Assembly: GCA_001513045.1 (NCBI GenBank)
Contig: LFSB01000011.1
Span: forward strand, 10,402 to 55,816
Length of the DNA stretch: 45,415 nucleotides
From: Clostridiales bacterium DTU089
Lineage (GTDB): Bacteria; Bacillota; Clostridia; Oscillospirales; Acutalibacteraceae
Direction: 5' to 3'
A program made the translations under genes and the position numbers. This document shows positions 15,952-24,750 of the stretch, piece by piece (positions within the stretch are counted from its first letter, which is position 1; each line of letters starts with the position of its first letter). Below the pieces are notes generated by a model. The model was not told the DNA's origin and made no database searches. It was given only the letters and a program-made list of their open reading frames with translations.

Positions 15952-16254
15952 GTGAATACAGAAAAACAGCTTTCAAACTTTCTTGATGCAAACGGACGTC
16001 TGTATGCTTTCCCGGCAAGACGTAAAATGAAAATTTGCTCCCTGATGTTTTTTTCGGAGAGCTTTGAAACCGGAAGGATTTATTCCGAACCCGAGGTCAA
16101 CGATATAATAAATTCACACAGCACCTTCAACGACCCCGCTACTGTAAGACGGGAGCTGTGCGCCTATGGCTTTTTAGAGCGCACAACCGACTGCAAAATT
16201 TACCGAAAGCCCGAGACTTGTCCTACTTTCAATACAACGGAGGAAGAGCATTGA
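15952..16254 (+). CDS. DUF2087-domain protein
   Basis: A 100-residue protein matching DUF2087 throughout: FLDANGRLYAFPARRKMKIC, SEPEVNDIINSH and the terminal RRELCAYGFLERT. The domain looks like a small winged-helix module and is often attached to ArsR-type regulators, so a DNA-binding role is plausible. The GTG at 15952 is preferred, with GGACGGAG five bases upstream. The reading from 15910 adds 14 residues without a good site. Its stop overlaps the TTG start of the next gene (TTGA), so the two are translationally coupled. It is the first gene of the operon ending at 22782 and might regulate it. Confidence 0.82.
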   Translation: MNTEKQLSNFLDANGRLYAFPARRKMKICSLMFFSESFETGRIYSEPEVNDIINSHSTFNDPATVRRELCAYGFLERTTDCKIYRKPETCPTFNTTEEEH

Positions 16255-17003
16255 ATATTATAACCTTAACTCGCGAAAACCTTGAAAAAGAACATATCTG
16301 CTGTGCCATCTCCAACAACAACGACTGTCAGGTCGCATCAAAAAAGGCATGGCTGGCAGAGCGCTTTGATGACGGACTTGTCTTCAAAAAGGGTGATGTC
16401 CGCGGAAAATGCTTTATTGAATACATCCCCGCCGAAAAGGCGTGGGCACCTATTGATGCCGACGGCTATATGTATATTGACTGCCTGTGGGTATCCGGTC
16501 AGTTCAAGGGGCAGGGCTTTTCCACCCTGTTGCTTGACGAATGCATACGCGACAGCAAGGAAAAAGGCAAAAAGGGCATTGTTGTGCTCTCCGCAAAAAA
16601 GAAAATGCCGTTTCTTTCCGACCCGAAATATCTTGAATACAAGGGCTTTTTAAAGGCGGACAGCGTACAGCCTCACTATGTACTGTATTATCTTCCGTTT
16701 GACTCCTCAGCCGAGGCGCCGTCCTTCAGGGCATGTGTAAAATGCCCCGAGGTTAAGGAAAACGGCTTTGTGCTTTATTACGCCCACCAATGCCCGTACA
16801 CGGCAAAGTATGTGCCGATAATTGAAGAAATCGCAAAGCAGCGCGGTGTTGCCTTTAAATCCGTTCTCTTTAAAAGCTGTGAGCAGGCGCAGGCATCCCC
16901 TGCCCCGTTTACATCTTACAGTCTGTTTCATAACGGCGAGTTTGTTACCAACGAAATACTCTCCGATAAAAAATTTATGAAAATGCTTGACGAGCTTTAT
17001 TGA
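16251..17003 (+). CDS. GNAT acetyltransferase with YoaP-like domain
   Basis: A 250-residue fusion. Residues about 1-140 form a GNAT acetyltransferase, with IDCLWVSGQFKGQGFSTLLL as the acetyl-CoA motif. Residues about 150-250 match the YoaP-like domain seen in Clostridial and Bacillus YoaP proteins, including YYAHQCPYTAKYVP, SYSLFHNGEFVTNEIL. The second domain has a thioredoxin-like strand pattern with a single Cys-Pro. The TTG at 16251 is chosen because GGAGGAAG lies six bases upstream; the longer reading overlaps the DUF2087 gene in another frame. Coupled to DUF2087 and followed 20 bases later by the PHP gene. The acetyl acceptor is unknown. Confidence 0.85.
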   Translation: MNIITLTRENLEKEHICCAISNNNDCQVASKKAWLAERFDDGLVFKKGDVRGKCFIEYIPAEKAWAPIDADGYMYIDCLWVSGQFKGQGFSTLLLDECIRDSKEKGKKGIVVLSAKKKMPFLSDPKYLEYKGFLKADSVQPHYVLYYLPFDSSAEAPSFRACVKCPEVKENGFVLYYAHQCPYTAKYVPIIEEIAKQRGVAFKSVLFKSCEQAQASPAPFTSYSLFHNGEFVTNEILSDKKFMKMLDELY

Positions 17004-17023
17004 ATCAACCGGAGGTCAGACAC

Positions 17024-18289
17024 ATGTCGACAACGAAATTCACGCACAAGATAAGCAGAAGCAGTCAGGGAAGCTATTACACCATACCCTTCACCGTTCC
17101 CGAAAACATCGTAAAGCTTACGGTAAGCTATGAATATTACCGTCCGACAAAAGGATTTCTTGCCGATTTAAAGCCCTCCAATACAATTGACATCGGACTG
17201 TCCGATGAAACAGGACGCTTTTTAGGCTGGTCCGGCAGTGCACACAGCAGCATATCCGTAGGCGAATACGGCTCCTCACACGGATATCTGTGCGAAAAAA
17301 TCAATCCCGGCGAATGGGGCATAATCGTAGGAGCATATCATGTTATGCCCGAGGGGGTTGAAGTAAAATACACCGTTGAATTTGAGGAGAAAAAGCCCTT
17401 GTGGCTTTTCGGCGACCTTCATGTTCATTCAAACGCCTCGGACGGCTCTCTCGACGCGCATGATATAGGCAAGCTTGCTCAAAAGGGACGACTGGATTTT
17501 ACCGCACTTGCCAATCACAATAACTTTGCAGAAAATCTTCATCTTCCGCATGAGGAGGATTTCACCTTTGTTCCCGCCGTTGAATGGACGCACTATAACG
17601 GTCACATGAACTTTTTCGGAGTCCCTGCACCGTTTGAAAACTCTTTCATTGCAAACACCGGCGAGGATATGAAAAAAATCATCGAACACGCCCGCTCGCT
17701 CGGTGCGGTTATAAGCGTAAACCATCCAAAATGCCGCTTCTGCCCCTACAAATGGGAGGACGAAGAGAGCTTTGACATGGTTGAAATATGGAACGGACCG
17801 ATGCGAAAAACCAACACCGACGGCATTGAGTGGTGGACCGGTCTGCTGAGAGCGGGCAGACGTCTTCCCGCCGTGGGAGGCAGTGATTTTCACGGTCCCG
17901 GCGGCATTCCCAAGCTCGGCAATCCGGTAACCGCTGTATTTTCCGCCTCAAGAAGTGCCGGCGACATCGTAAGTGCCATCAGTAAGGGGCACGCCTTCGT
18001 CACCTCCGGCATCAACGGCGTAAAGCTGAATTTAACCTATGGCGAGGCGGGACTCGGTGACGAAGCTCGCTACAATAAGGATACTCCGCTTAAAGTAAGC
18101 ATACATGCCGCGGGAGGCTCCGATATACTGCTTGTCACCGATAAAGATGAACAGCTGTTGAAAAAGAACGTCAAGGGTGATATTGTTTTTGAAGCACCTG
18201 TCGAAGAGACACGCTTTGCCTACATAAAGGCAGTCAGAGGTACAAGCGGCAAAATATGCGCCGTTACCAATCCGATATATTTCAAATAA
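17024..18289 (+). CDS. PHP-domain phosphoesterase, CehA/McbA family
   Basis: A 421-residue metallohydrolase. Residues 1-120 form a beta-sandwich of the kind that precedes PHP domains in CehA-type proteins. The PHP domain begins at WLFGDLHVHSNASDG (128-141), continues with ALANHNNF and VEWTHYNGHMNFFG, and ends with VNHPKCRF and VGGSDFHG, giving the His/Asp/Glu ligands of a two- or three-metal centre. A short C-terminal beta region follows. Members cleave phosphoesters or carbamate esters. There is no signal peptide, so the protein is intracellular. GGAGG (17011-17015) fixes ATG 17024. Third gene of the operon, directly before the sugar symporter, so it probably acts on an imported compound. 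Confidence 0.88.
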   Translation: MSTTKFTHKISRSSQGSYYTIPFTVPENIVKLTVSYEYYRPTKGFLADLKPSNTIDIGLSDETGRFLGWSGSAHSSISVGEYGSSHGYLCEKINPGEWGIIVGAYHVMPEGVEVKYTVEFEEKKPLWLFGDLHVHSNASDGSLDAHDIGKLAQKGRLDFTALANHNNFAENLHLPHEEDFTFVPAVEWTHYNGHMNFFGVPAPFENSFIANTGEDMKKIIEHARSLGAVISVNHPKCRFCPYKWEDEESFDMVEIWNGPMRKTNTDGIEWWTGLLRAGRRLPAVGGSDFHGPGGIPKLGNPVTAVFSASRSAGDIVSAISKGHAFVTSGINGVKLNLTYGEAGLGDEARYNKDTPLKVSIHAAGGSDILLVTDKDEQLLKKNVKGDIVFEAPVEETRFAYIKAVRGTSGKICAVTNPIYFK

Positions 18290-18308
18290 ACGACAAAGGA
18301 TGAGTACT

Positions 18309-19610
18309 GTGAAAACAACTGATTCCCTTCAGAAGAAAACCTCATCGTTCCGATACGGCTTCGGAATGCTCGGCACATCCATCCCCATAAACATGTTTAA
18401 ATCCTTTGCGGCGATTTTTTATGTGGATATGCTCGGACTTGACATGAAAAAATACTCCCTTGTGCTGCTCATTTACACCTTTGTCGATGCGGTGGATAAC
18501 CCCGTATACGGCTTCCTTTCCGATAGAACCAGAACAAAATGGGGCAGACGCAGACCCTGGCTTATGATAGGAACACCTCTCATGGTGCTCAGCTTTATTC
18601 TGTTCTTCAACGTCCCCGCGGTGGTTCAGTCCGAAAAGGGCATGTTGTTTATATACATGCTGCTTATGTACATCATGACAGGCACACTCGATTCGCTGAT
18701 GAACGCGAACTACGGTGCGCTTTTCCCCGAAATATTCACAACCGATGAGCAGCGTGCGAAAACCAACGGCTTCCGTCAGGTTTTCCAGCTCATTGCAATG
18801 GCAATAAGCATTGCGATGACACCCATCGTAGCAAAGGCCATCGGCTACAATCTCACATCACTCATATACGGTGTTGTCGCTCTGGCGGTTATGCTGTATT
18901 GCTTCCTCGGCTGCAAAGAAAGAATGGACTACGAGGACGACATAAAGCCCAAGCTTTTCGGCAGCATTTTCGATTTGCTGACCAACAGCAAATTCTGGAT
19001 ATTCGGCATTGCAAACGCACTTTATTCTGCGGCGTTTGCTCTCATCTCGCAGGCGATTCCGTTCTATGTTAAATACACCCTCAAGCTCGGCAGCGGCATG
19101 ACTACGGTCATGCTCGGAGTTGTTCTCGGAGTTGCTGTAATAGGTATACTTATCTGGTCTGTCGTGCTGAAAAAGGTTGCCGTCATGAAAATATGGCGTA
19201 TCGGCTTCATTATAATGGCTGTCGGATTCATACCGCTGTACTTTGCAACCTCTCTTGCCGTAGCCATAGCAATAGAATGCATTATGGGCTTCGGCGTTGC
19301 CGGTTGCCTTATCACAATGGACTGCATATCGGCAAAAATAGTTGACGATGATTTTGAACGCCACGGAATCAAGCGCGAGGGCATGATTTCAAGCCTTGTC
19401 GGTGTCATGAACCGTCTTAACGGACTGTTTACATCGCTTGCATTCTATGTAACATCTGAGGCCTTCGGCTTTGTTAACGGCGACAATCCCGGCGACAACC
19501 CCGGTGCGGCCGCAAAAATGCTGCTTTGCGTCTTCCCGGCTATTGCGATGATAATAGCATCGGTATTCACCTTCCTGCTCCACTTCAAAGACGAAAAATT
19601 CCATGGATAA
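18309..19610 (+). CDS. GPH-family sodium:sugar symporter (MFS_2)
   Basis: A 433-residue permease with twelve hydrophobic helices and the glycoside-pentoside-hexuronide signature DAVDNPVYGFLSDRTRTKWGRRRPW in helices 2-3. The family imports glycosides, oligosaccharides or uronides with sodium or protons. The GTG at 18309 is preferred because AAAGGA (18295-18300) is eight bases upstream; the ATG at 18300 would overlap that site. Its 3' end overlaps the deacetylase start by eight bases, so they are translationally coupled. It is the only transporter of the operon and sets its substrate class as a carbohydrate-like molecule. Confidence 0.9.
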   Translation: MKTTDSLQKKTSSFRYGFGMLGTSIPINMFKSFAAIFYVDMLGLDMKKYSLVLLIYTFVDAVDNPVYGFLSDRTRTKWGRRRPWLMIGTPLMVLSFILFFNVPAVVQSEKGMLFIYMLLMYIMTGTLDSLMNANYGALFPEIFTTDEQRAKTNGFRQVFQLIAMAISIAMTPIVAKAIGYNLTSLIYGVVALAVMLYCFLGCKERMDYEDDIKPKLFGSIFDLLTNSKFWIFGIANALYSAAFALISQAIPFYVKYTLKLGSGMTTVMLGVVLGVAVIGILIWSVVLKKVAVMKIWRIGFIIMAVGFIPLYFATSLAVAIAIECIMGFGVAGCLITMDCISAKIVDDDFERHGIKREGMISSLVGVMNRLNGLFTSLAFYVTSEAFGFVNGDNPGDNPGAAAKMLLCVFPAIAMIIASVFTFLLHFKDEKFHG

Positions 19611-20457
19611 ATACCTTATTATAAACGCAGATGATTTCGGCTATAACGAACAGCAAACCCGTGCAATAAGGGAGCTTTACACCGGCGGACTTATAACCTC
19701 CTGCTCACTTATGGCGGTGGCGCCCTGTGCAAAAAAAGCGGCGGAGCACTCCGCCCGGGACGGATTTCCCGTGGGAGTACACCTCACGATAAATTCGGAC
19801 GATGACTCCGCTCGTTGGCAGAGCATAAGCGGCGGCTCATCCTTGTCGGACGGTAAAGGCCTTTACTTCAAGCAGAGCGCCCTTGCGTTCAACGCAAAAA
19901 GGCGGGATGTCAGGCAAGAGCTTGAGGCTCAGTATTCGTTCATCTCACAGCTCGGTGCGAGCGTTGACCATGCCGACAACCACTGTGCAACTCTTTACGG
20001 CATAAACGGCAGACGCTTTTTCCTTGATGCCTATGATTTTTGCGCACGTCATTCTCTGCCCTACCGCTTCCCCAAGTGTCCGGATTTTCTTGAGCGTCAG
20101 CTGGGACGGCGGATTCCAAAGCCCCTGCTGCGCGCCCATGCGGCAATAGTAAACAGCGGTTTAAAAAGAGGAGTACGGCTTCTTGATGACCTTGTGTCAA
20201 ATCCGCAGTCAATCTCACAAATAGGTTCATATGAGGACTTACGGGATTATTACATAAACGCAGTAAGAGCCTGCAAACCCGGCATCACGGAAATGTTTCT
20301 GCATCCCGCATATGCGCTTGATGATTGCATAAGCGAATGGACTAAGCGTGTGTATGAATTTGAGCTTTTAAAAAGCGGTGACCTCATGTGCGAGGCCGAA
20401 AAAAACGGTGTACGGCTCGTATCGTGGTCGGTGTTTGATATGATTACCGGTCAATAA
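19603..20457 (+). CDS. ChbG/YdjC-family carbohydrate deacetylase
   Basis: A 284-residue YdjC-fold deacetylase. IINADDFGYNEQQT holds the catalytic and metal-binding Asp pair, VGVHLTIN the first His and DHADNHCATLYG the remaining His ligands; EMFLHPAY lies near the end. ChbG removes the N-acetyl group from diacetylchitobiose and similar sugars, using one metal ion. It is cytoplasmic and overlaps the symporter gene, implying that the imported molecule carries N-acetyl (or related) groups. HpnK/BtrD-like relatives act on other N-acylated compounds, so chito-oligosaccharide is only one possibility. Confidence 0.88.
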   Translation: MDKYLIINADDFGYNEQQTRAIRELYTGGLITSCSLMAVAPCAKKAAEHSARDGFPVGVHLTINSDDDSARWQSISGGSSLSDGKGLYFKQSALAFNAKRRDVRQELEAQYSFISQLGASVDHADNHCATLYGINGRRFFLDAYDFCARHSLPYRFPKCPDFLERQLGRRIPKPLLRAHAAIVNSGLKRGVRLLDDLVSNPQSISQIGSYEDLRDYYINAVRACKPGITEMFLHPAYALDDCISEWTKRVYEFELLKSGDLMCEAEKNGVRLVSWSVFDMITGQ

Positions 20458-20478
20458 CAGCAGGGAGGTAAGCGGCAA

Positions 20479-21681
20479 ATGGGTGACAATTGGGTACAGA
20501 CATGGGGACAATCGCATTCCGCGCTGTCTTTTTTCTACTATCCGTCTTGTAAAAAAACATATCGCCTTGTTATCAACACTGCGATATCCGGCGAAGGGGT
20601 TCGTGTTCGCTTTTCAAACAAGTGCGGAAAAAACGACGTGGTTATCGGCGGCGTTACAGCCTCGGCATGTGACGCGCAGGGAAACTGTCTGCCGAACTCC
20701 TGCACACCGCTGAGTGTTGCGGGCAAAAAAGCGTTTACTCTGAAAAAGGGCGAAGCTCTCACAAGCGATGAAGCTGATTTAAAGCTCTCTGCGGGGGATT
20801 TCTTCTGTGTAAGCGTATATGTCGAGAAAGGCTCGCTTACAAGCGGCAATCTTCTTAGCAACGTAAATCTCATAACTGCCTCCGGTGACCGAACCCGCGA
20901 TGAGGCCGTGCCGAATGAGCCGAGAACGCGTGACTCTGTCAGAAAGCTTGCGTGCAAGGTGCTCGGCATGTTTTTACATAAGCCCATACCCCTGTTCGAT
21001 TCGGTTGAGCTGCTTAACCGCGACAATGCAAAGGCAATCGTGGTTTTCGGAGACTCATTGAGCCAGCAGGGCTTCTGGACCAACGCCCTTGACGAGCGCA
21101 TACGCAAAAGCTATCCCGGAAAATATTCCGTAATCAATAAATCCATCATGGGAAACCGCGTCCTGCGGGACTACTCTCCGCGTTTTATATGCAAGGGGCT
21201 GTTCGGAGAGCGCGGAACCGCAAGAATCGAGTGCGATGTCTTTCCGTATTCCAATGTGGACTACGTCATCATAGACCTGGGTATAAATGATTTTTTGCAG
21301 TACGGAACCATAACCACGCCTAAATCCGAAAAGCCGGACCCCTATGAGGTGTGTAACGCGATAGCAAAGCTGACCCGGGAGCTTCAGGCGCGGGGAATAA
21401 AGGTTGTTGTGATGACCTTTATCGGCTTTGCGGCGTTTGCGGATTACACGCCCGAAAAGGATGTCCTCCGCAAGCAGGCAAACGAATGGCTGCGTGAAAA
21501 CCAACATCTTTTTGACGCATTTTATGATCAGGAGCAGGCATGCCGCGACGAAAAAAACGACTCCTTCACAAAAGGCGAGCTGCTCGGACCGGATAAGCTT
21601 CACCCGAACGAATACGGCGGAAAATTCATAGCGGATTCAATGGATATAAGCATTTTTGACGAAAGCATAAAACATTTATAA
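20479..21681 (+). CDS. SGNH/GDSL hydrolase with N-terminal beta domain
   Basis: A 400-residue esterase-like protein. Residues 1-~150 form a beta-rich accessory domain seen in GDSL hydrolases that act on carbohydrate esters. The catalytic domain has block I FGDSLS with Ser193, block III GINDF and block V DKLHPN with Asp372 and His375. No signal peptide is present, so the enzyme would work inside the cell on an imported ester. GGGAGG lies just upstream of ATG 20479. Together with the ChbG-like gene this gives both O- and N-deacylation within one operon. Acetylxylan- or rhamnogalacturonan-type esterase relatives are known, but specificity is not readable. Confidence 0.87.
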   Translation: MGDNWVQTWGQSHSALSFFYYPSCKKTYRLVINTAISGEGVRVRFSNKCGKNDVVIGGVTASACDAQGNCLPNSCTPLSVAGKKAFTLKKGEALTSDEADLKLSAGDFFCVSVYVEKGSLTSGNLLSNVNLITASGDRTRDEAVPNEPRTRDSVRKLACKVLGMFLHKPIPLFDSVELLNRDNAKAIVVFGDSLSQQGFWTNALDERIRKSYPGKYSVINKSIMGNRVLRDYSPRFICKGLFGERGTARIECDVFPYSNVDYVIIDLGINDFLQYGTITTPKSEKPDPYEVCNAIAKLTRELQARGIKVVVMTFIGFAAFADYTPEKDVLRKQANEWLRENQHLFDAFYDQEQACRDEKNDSFTKGELLGPDKLHPNEYGGKFIADSMDISIFDESIKHL

Positions 21682-21696
21682 GAACGGGGGATAAAA

Positions 21697-22782
21697 ATGT
21701 CAAAAGAAACCGAAAGAACCTATACACCGTGGCAAAAGTTTCCTCAGAAGAGCAAGCAGACAGAGTATACACAGCCCACAAAGCTGCTCGCCGATGACGG
21801 CACACTGCTTGCAAAGGGCTGGGCGCGCAGAAACATGTTTGAGTATGACCGCACCAAGGTGCAGCCTCAGATGCGAGGCAAGGAATGGGACTTTTATCAG
21901 ATTTCAGACGGCAACTACATGGTGCAGATAAGCTTCGCAAACATCTCAATAGGCGGCTACACCTCCGCTGTAATAATCGACCTCAAGCGCGGCAAGCAGA
22001 TAAAAAACAAAACTGCGCTTTTCCTCGGCGGCAAAAACAAATATATTCTGCCCCCTAAGGGTGATGTGCCCAATGTTGTGGATATTTCCGTCGGCGGAGC
22101 AAGATTTTTTGTCGATACCAAAGAAACCAGCCGTACCATACATTTTACGATGGGTGACGTCGTATGCGATTTTCAAATGGATATACCGGAAAATCTTGAA
22201 AACATCACAACCGTACTGCCCTTCAAGGATGAGCCTACGCGCTTTTTCATGACCACGAAGCAGAACTGCATGCCCTGCGAGGGTACATACAAAATCGGGG
22301 ACAAGGTATACGAATTAAAAAAGGACGACACCTTCTGCGCGCTTGACTGGGGACGCGTCAACACCAGACACAGCCTTGTGTGGTACTGGGGCAACGGCTC
22401 CTCATATCTTACCGATGCGGACGGTAAAAAGCATATCTTCGGCTTTGAAATAACCTGGGGCATCGGCGACGAGAGCAATGCCACGGAAACCTGCATTTTC
22501 TATGACGGAAAGGCACACAAGTTCGGCGCGGTTGATGTTGAGGTGTTCCCGAAGCCCGACAAATACATGCAGCCCTGGCACTTCATCTCCGAGGACGGCA
22601 GATTTGACATGACAATGAACCCGTTTTATGACAATTTCAGCGACCTTAACGCCCTTGTTATGCGCATGAACACCCATCAGGTGCACGGCCTCTGGAGCGG
22701 AACCGTCACACTTGACGACGGCACAAGGCTTGAAATAAAAGACATGTACGCCTTCTGCGAATATGTGGAAAACAAGTGGTAA
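21697..22782 (+). CDS. DUF2804-family protein
   Basis: A 361-residue protein matching DUF2804 along its length: LLADDGTLLAKGWAR, CALDWGRVNTRH, WYWGNGSSYL, FGFEITWGIGDES and LWSGTVTLDDG. The pattern is a two-lobed, lipocalin-like beta protein similar to the CrtC/hydroxyneurosporene-synthase family, which handles hydrophobic ligands. No function is established for DUF2804. It has no signal peptide. It is the last gene of the operon, 15 bases after the SGNH gene and 17 bases before a strong terminator. A lipid-binding or lipid-modifying role would suggest that the operon substrate is a glycolipid rather than a plain glycan. Confidence 0.87.
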   Translation: MSKETERTYTPWQKFPQKSKQTEYTQPTKLLADDGTLLAKGWARRNMFEYDRTKVQPQMRGKEWDFYQISDGNYMVQISFANISIGGYTSAVIIDLKRGKQIKNKTALFLGGKNKYILPPKGDVPNVVDISVGGARFFVDTKETSRTIHFTMGDVVCDFQMDIPENLENITTVLPFKDEPTRFFMTTKQNCMPCEGTYKIGDKVYELKKDDTFCALDWGRVNTRHSLVWYWGNGSSYLTDADGKKHIFGFEITWGIGDESNATETCIFYDGKAHKFGAVDVEVFPKPDKYMQPWHFISEDGRFDMTMNPFYDNFSDLNALVMRMNTHQVHGLWSGTVTLDDGTRLEIKDMYAFCEYVENKW

Positions 22783-22798
22783 AGTAAAATATTGTTGT

Positions 22799-22836
22799 AA
22801 GAAGCTCACCTGAAAACGGTGAGCTTCTTAGTTTTT
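22799..22836 (+). terminator. Strong rho-independent terminator
   Basis: A perfect 12-base stem, AAGAAGCTCACC (22799-22810) with GGTGAGCTTCTT (22818-22829), and a 7-base loop are followed by TTTTTT. It closes the operon that begins at 15952. Confidence 0.95.
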
Positions 22837-22940
22837 TATGTGTTTTCTGCGTCCGTATACACCCTGTCTCCGAAAAGGATTATAAAATAAAAATCTCAAA
22901 AGAGAAATCCGACATTTTTACGAAAATTTGTTGCATTGTG

Positions 22941-22969
22941 TTGACAAAATTACCAATAGTTGCTATACT
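22941..22969 (+). promoter_or_regulatory. Consensus promoter of the secreted protein gene
   Basis: TTGACA (22941-22946) is a perfect -35 box, with TATACT (22964-22969) 17 bases on. It lies 44 bases before ATG 23013 and shows no overlapping operator. Confidence 0.88.
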
Positions 22970-23012
22970 GATAATGTATTTTTGTGTATTTTTTATTGAA
23001 AGGGTGCTTCTT

Positions 23013-24686
23013 ATGACCAAGAAAATCCTCTCCGTTGTTCTCGCTGCACTGATGTGCCTGAGCATATTCCCTCTTACGGCGTTTGCTGCAGACAATTCGG
23101 GAATGCTCCGCGGCGAAATCCTCAGCGACGACAACTACTTCCACATGGAATATGTTGAAGACAACAACATGTTCAAGGATAAAATTGACCTCTATACAGC
23201 GCTCGGTCTTTATGACAACGCTTGGGACAATTATTTTACCGGTGCTGTCAACATAGACTACGCAAAGGCTGTTCTTCTCGGCGTAATTGAAAAGATTGAA
23301 GCGGACTATAAAAACCAGACCTATGAAGAGGTTCTTGCCGCTCTCGGAAAGGCCTCCGATGCACTCGAGGCAATTGAAACCGTCAACGGTTACATTGACG
23401 GCTTTACGGACGTTCTTGAGTTTACCGAATCAGCCGAGTGGGCAACCTCACTTTCAATTCTCAACACCGCACTTCAGGTTGCCAACTACGGCAACAGGAT
23501 ATATGAAGCCTATGTTGAAGGCTATGCCGCGATTCTTTCGGCAAAAGCCGCAAGCGTATATTACGGCAACTTCCTCACAGGCATAATCGACAACTGCGAA
23601 AATGACGCTGTTGTTGCCGCCGCAACGGAAATTGTAAAAACCATAGATGATGAAATGTCCGAAGCGGTCAAGCAGCTTGTTCTGAGTCTCACCGCCGACT
23701 GCGGCAAGGACGCGGCAAAGCTCGCTGCCAATATAGCTCTTGATTCCTACAGCGTAACAGCTGCAATAAAGAGCGGCTACAACGTTTCAGTCTCTGTTGC
23801 CGACAAGCTCTTCAACACTCAGGACAAATACGAATACATGATGTCCCTTGTTGAGGTTTATTGCATTGAAAAAGCCATTCCCGACTGGGCTGCCTCCGCT
23901 TTCAGAACCGGAGATGCTGAATATATCGACTTTGCCGAGGGCGCTTATATTACCCTTCGTGAAACCGGCGAAGCTCTTCTTGCAAACCTTGTAAACGCCA
24001 CTCAGACAGCGCTTATTGCTCTGGTTAAGGACTATGACCTTACAGAGGTTAAAATCAGAACCTCTGTTTCCGCTGCAAAGCTCGCTGTTCTCCGCGAAGT
24101 ACTTGCGAAGGACGCTGTCGGCGAAATTGCCTCCGGCTTTGCTCTTTACGGCGATGCAGACACAGTAATAACCGATATTTCCACCGGCAAGAGTGTTTCC
24201 GGCTTCCGCACAGTCCTTAAATCCGATTACATCGATTTCAATGACACCGGCGTTTTCGCCAACGTATATAACGAAACGCTTGACACCAATGTTAAGGTTG
24301 CATATCTTTATAAGAACTCCGATTATGATGTAACGTTCAACGGAATCAACTCCAACCCGATATATTTCCGTTTTGACTCCGCTTCCTCCGCCTCCGGTCT
24401 GAGCACCTTCTACGGCTCGGTATACATGAAGTCGGACAGAAGCGTCAAGCTCGGCAACGTGAACACCTGGAGAAACACAAAAATCACTCCCGAATATGAG
24501 GTATCCGTTGCGGGAGTACTCACAAAGATTGCCTCTCTCTCCCCTGATTTCTCAATATCCTACGACAACGTTGTTGCGTTTGACGCCGGAGATGACGCTG
24601 AAAATCTTTCAATAGGCGAGAGAATCAAACTGCTTTTCGACAAGCTTTTTGAACCGCTTCGCAAATTCTTCAATCTCTTCAAATAA
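23013..24686 (+). CDS. Secreted protein of unknown function
   Basis: A 557-residue exported protein. The signal peptide KKILSVVLAALMCLS... ends at LTAFA-AD (about residue 25). Residues about 30-410 are strongly alpha-helical and Ala/Glu/Lys rich, with repeated helices such as NVSVSVADKLF. Residues about 420-530 become beta-rich (YLYKNSDYDVTFNGI). The tail LLFDKLFEPLRKFFNLFK is an amphipathic helix seen at the end of many exported Clostridial proteins. AAAGGGTG precedes the ATG; the 25 upstream in-frame codons are leader. The gene has its own consensus promoter and a strong terminator, and its codons (GTT, GCT, CTT-rich) suggest high expression. I do not recognise a family. Confidence 0.8.
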   Translation: MTKKILSVVLAALMCLSIFPLTAFAADNSGMLRGEILSDDNYFHMEYVEDNNMFKDKIDLYTALGLYDNAWDNYFTGAVNIDYAKAVLLGVIEKIEADYKNQTYEEVLAALGKASDALEAIETVNGYIDGFTDVLEFTESAEWATSLSILNTALQVANYGNRIYEAYVEGYAAILSAKAASVYYGNFLTGIIDNCENDAVVAAATEIVKTIDDEMSEAVKQLVLSLTADCGKDAAKLAANIALDSYSVTAAIKSGYNVSVSVADKLFNTQDKYEYMMSLVEVYCIEKAIPDWAASAFRTGDAEYIDFAEGAYITLRETGEALLANLVNATQTALIALVKDYDLTEVKIRTSVSAAKLAVLREVLAKDAVGEIASGFALYGDADTVITDISTGKSVSGFRTVLKSDYIDFNDTGVFANVYNETLDTNVKVAYLYKNSDYDVTFNGINSNPIYFRFDSASSASGLSTFYGSVYMKSDRSVKLGNVNTWRNTKITPEYEVSVAGVLTKIASLSPDFSISYDNVVAFDAGDDAENLSIGERIKLLFDKLFEPLRKFFNLFK

Positions 24687-24698
24687 GCACACCGAAGC

Positions 24699-24731
24699 AA
24701 AGGCTGCCGTTAAATTAACGGCAGCCTTTTT
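24699..24731. terminator. Bidirectional terminator
   Basis: AAAGGCTGCCGTT (24699-24711) pairs with AACGGCAGCCTTT (24717-24729), and T-runs can follow on both strands. It serves the secreted protein gene and, from the other side, the convergent lipid kinase gene. Confidence 0.92.
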
Positions 24732-24750
24732 AATGTTATTATGAAGTGAA

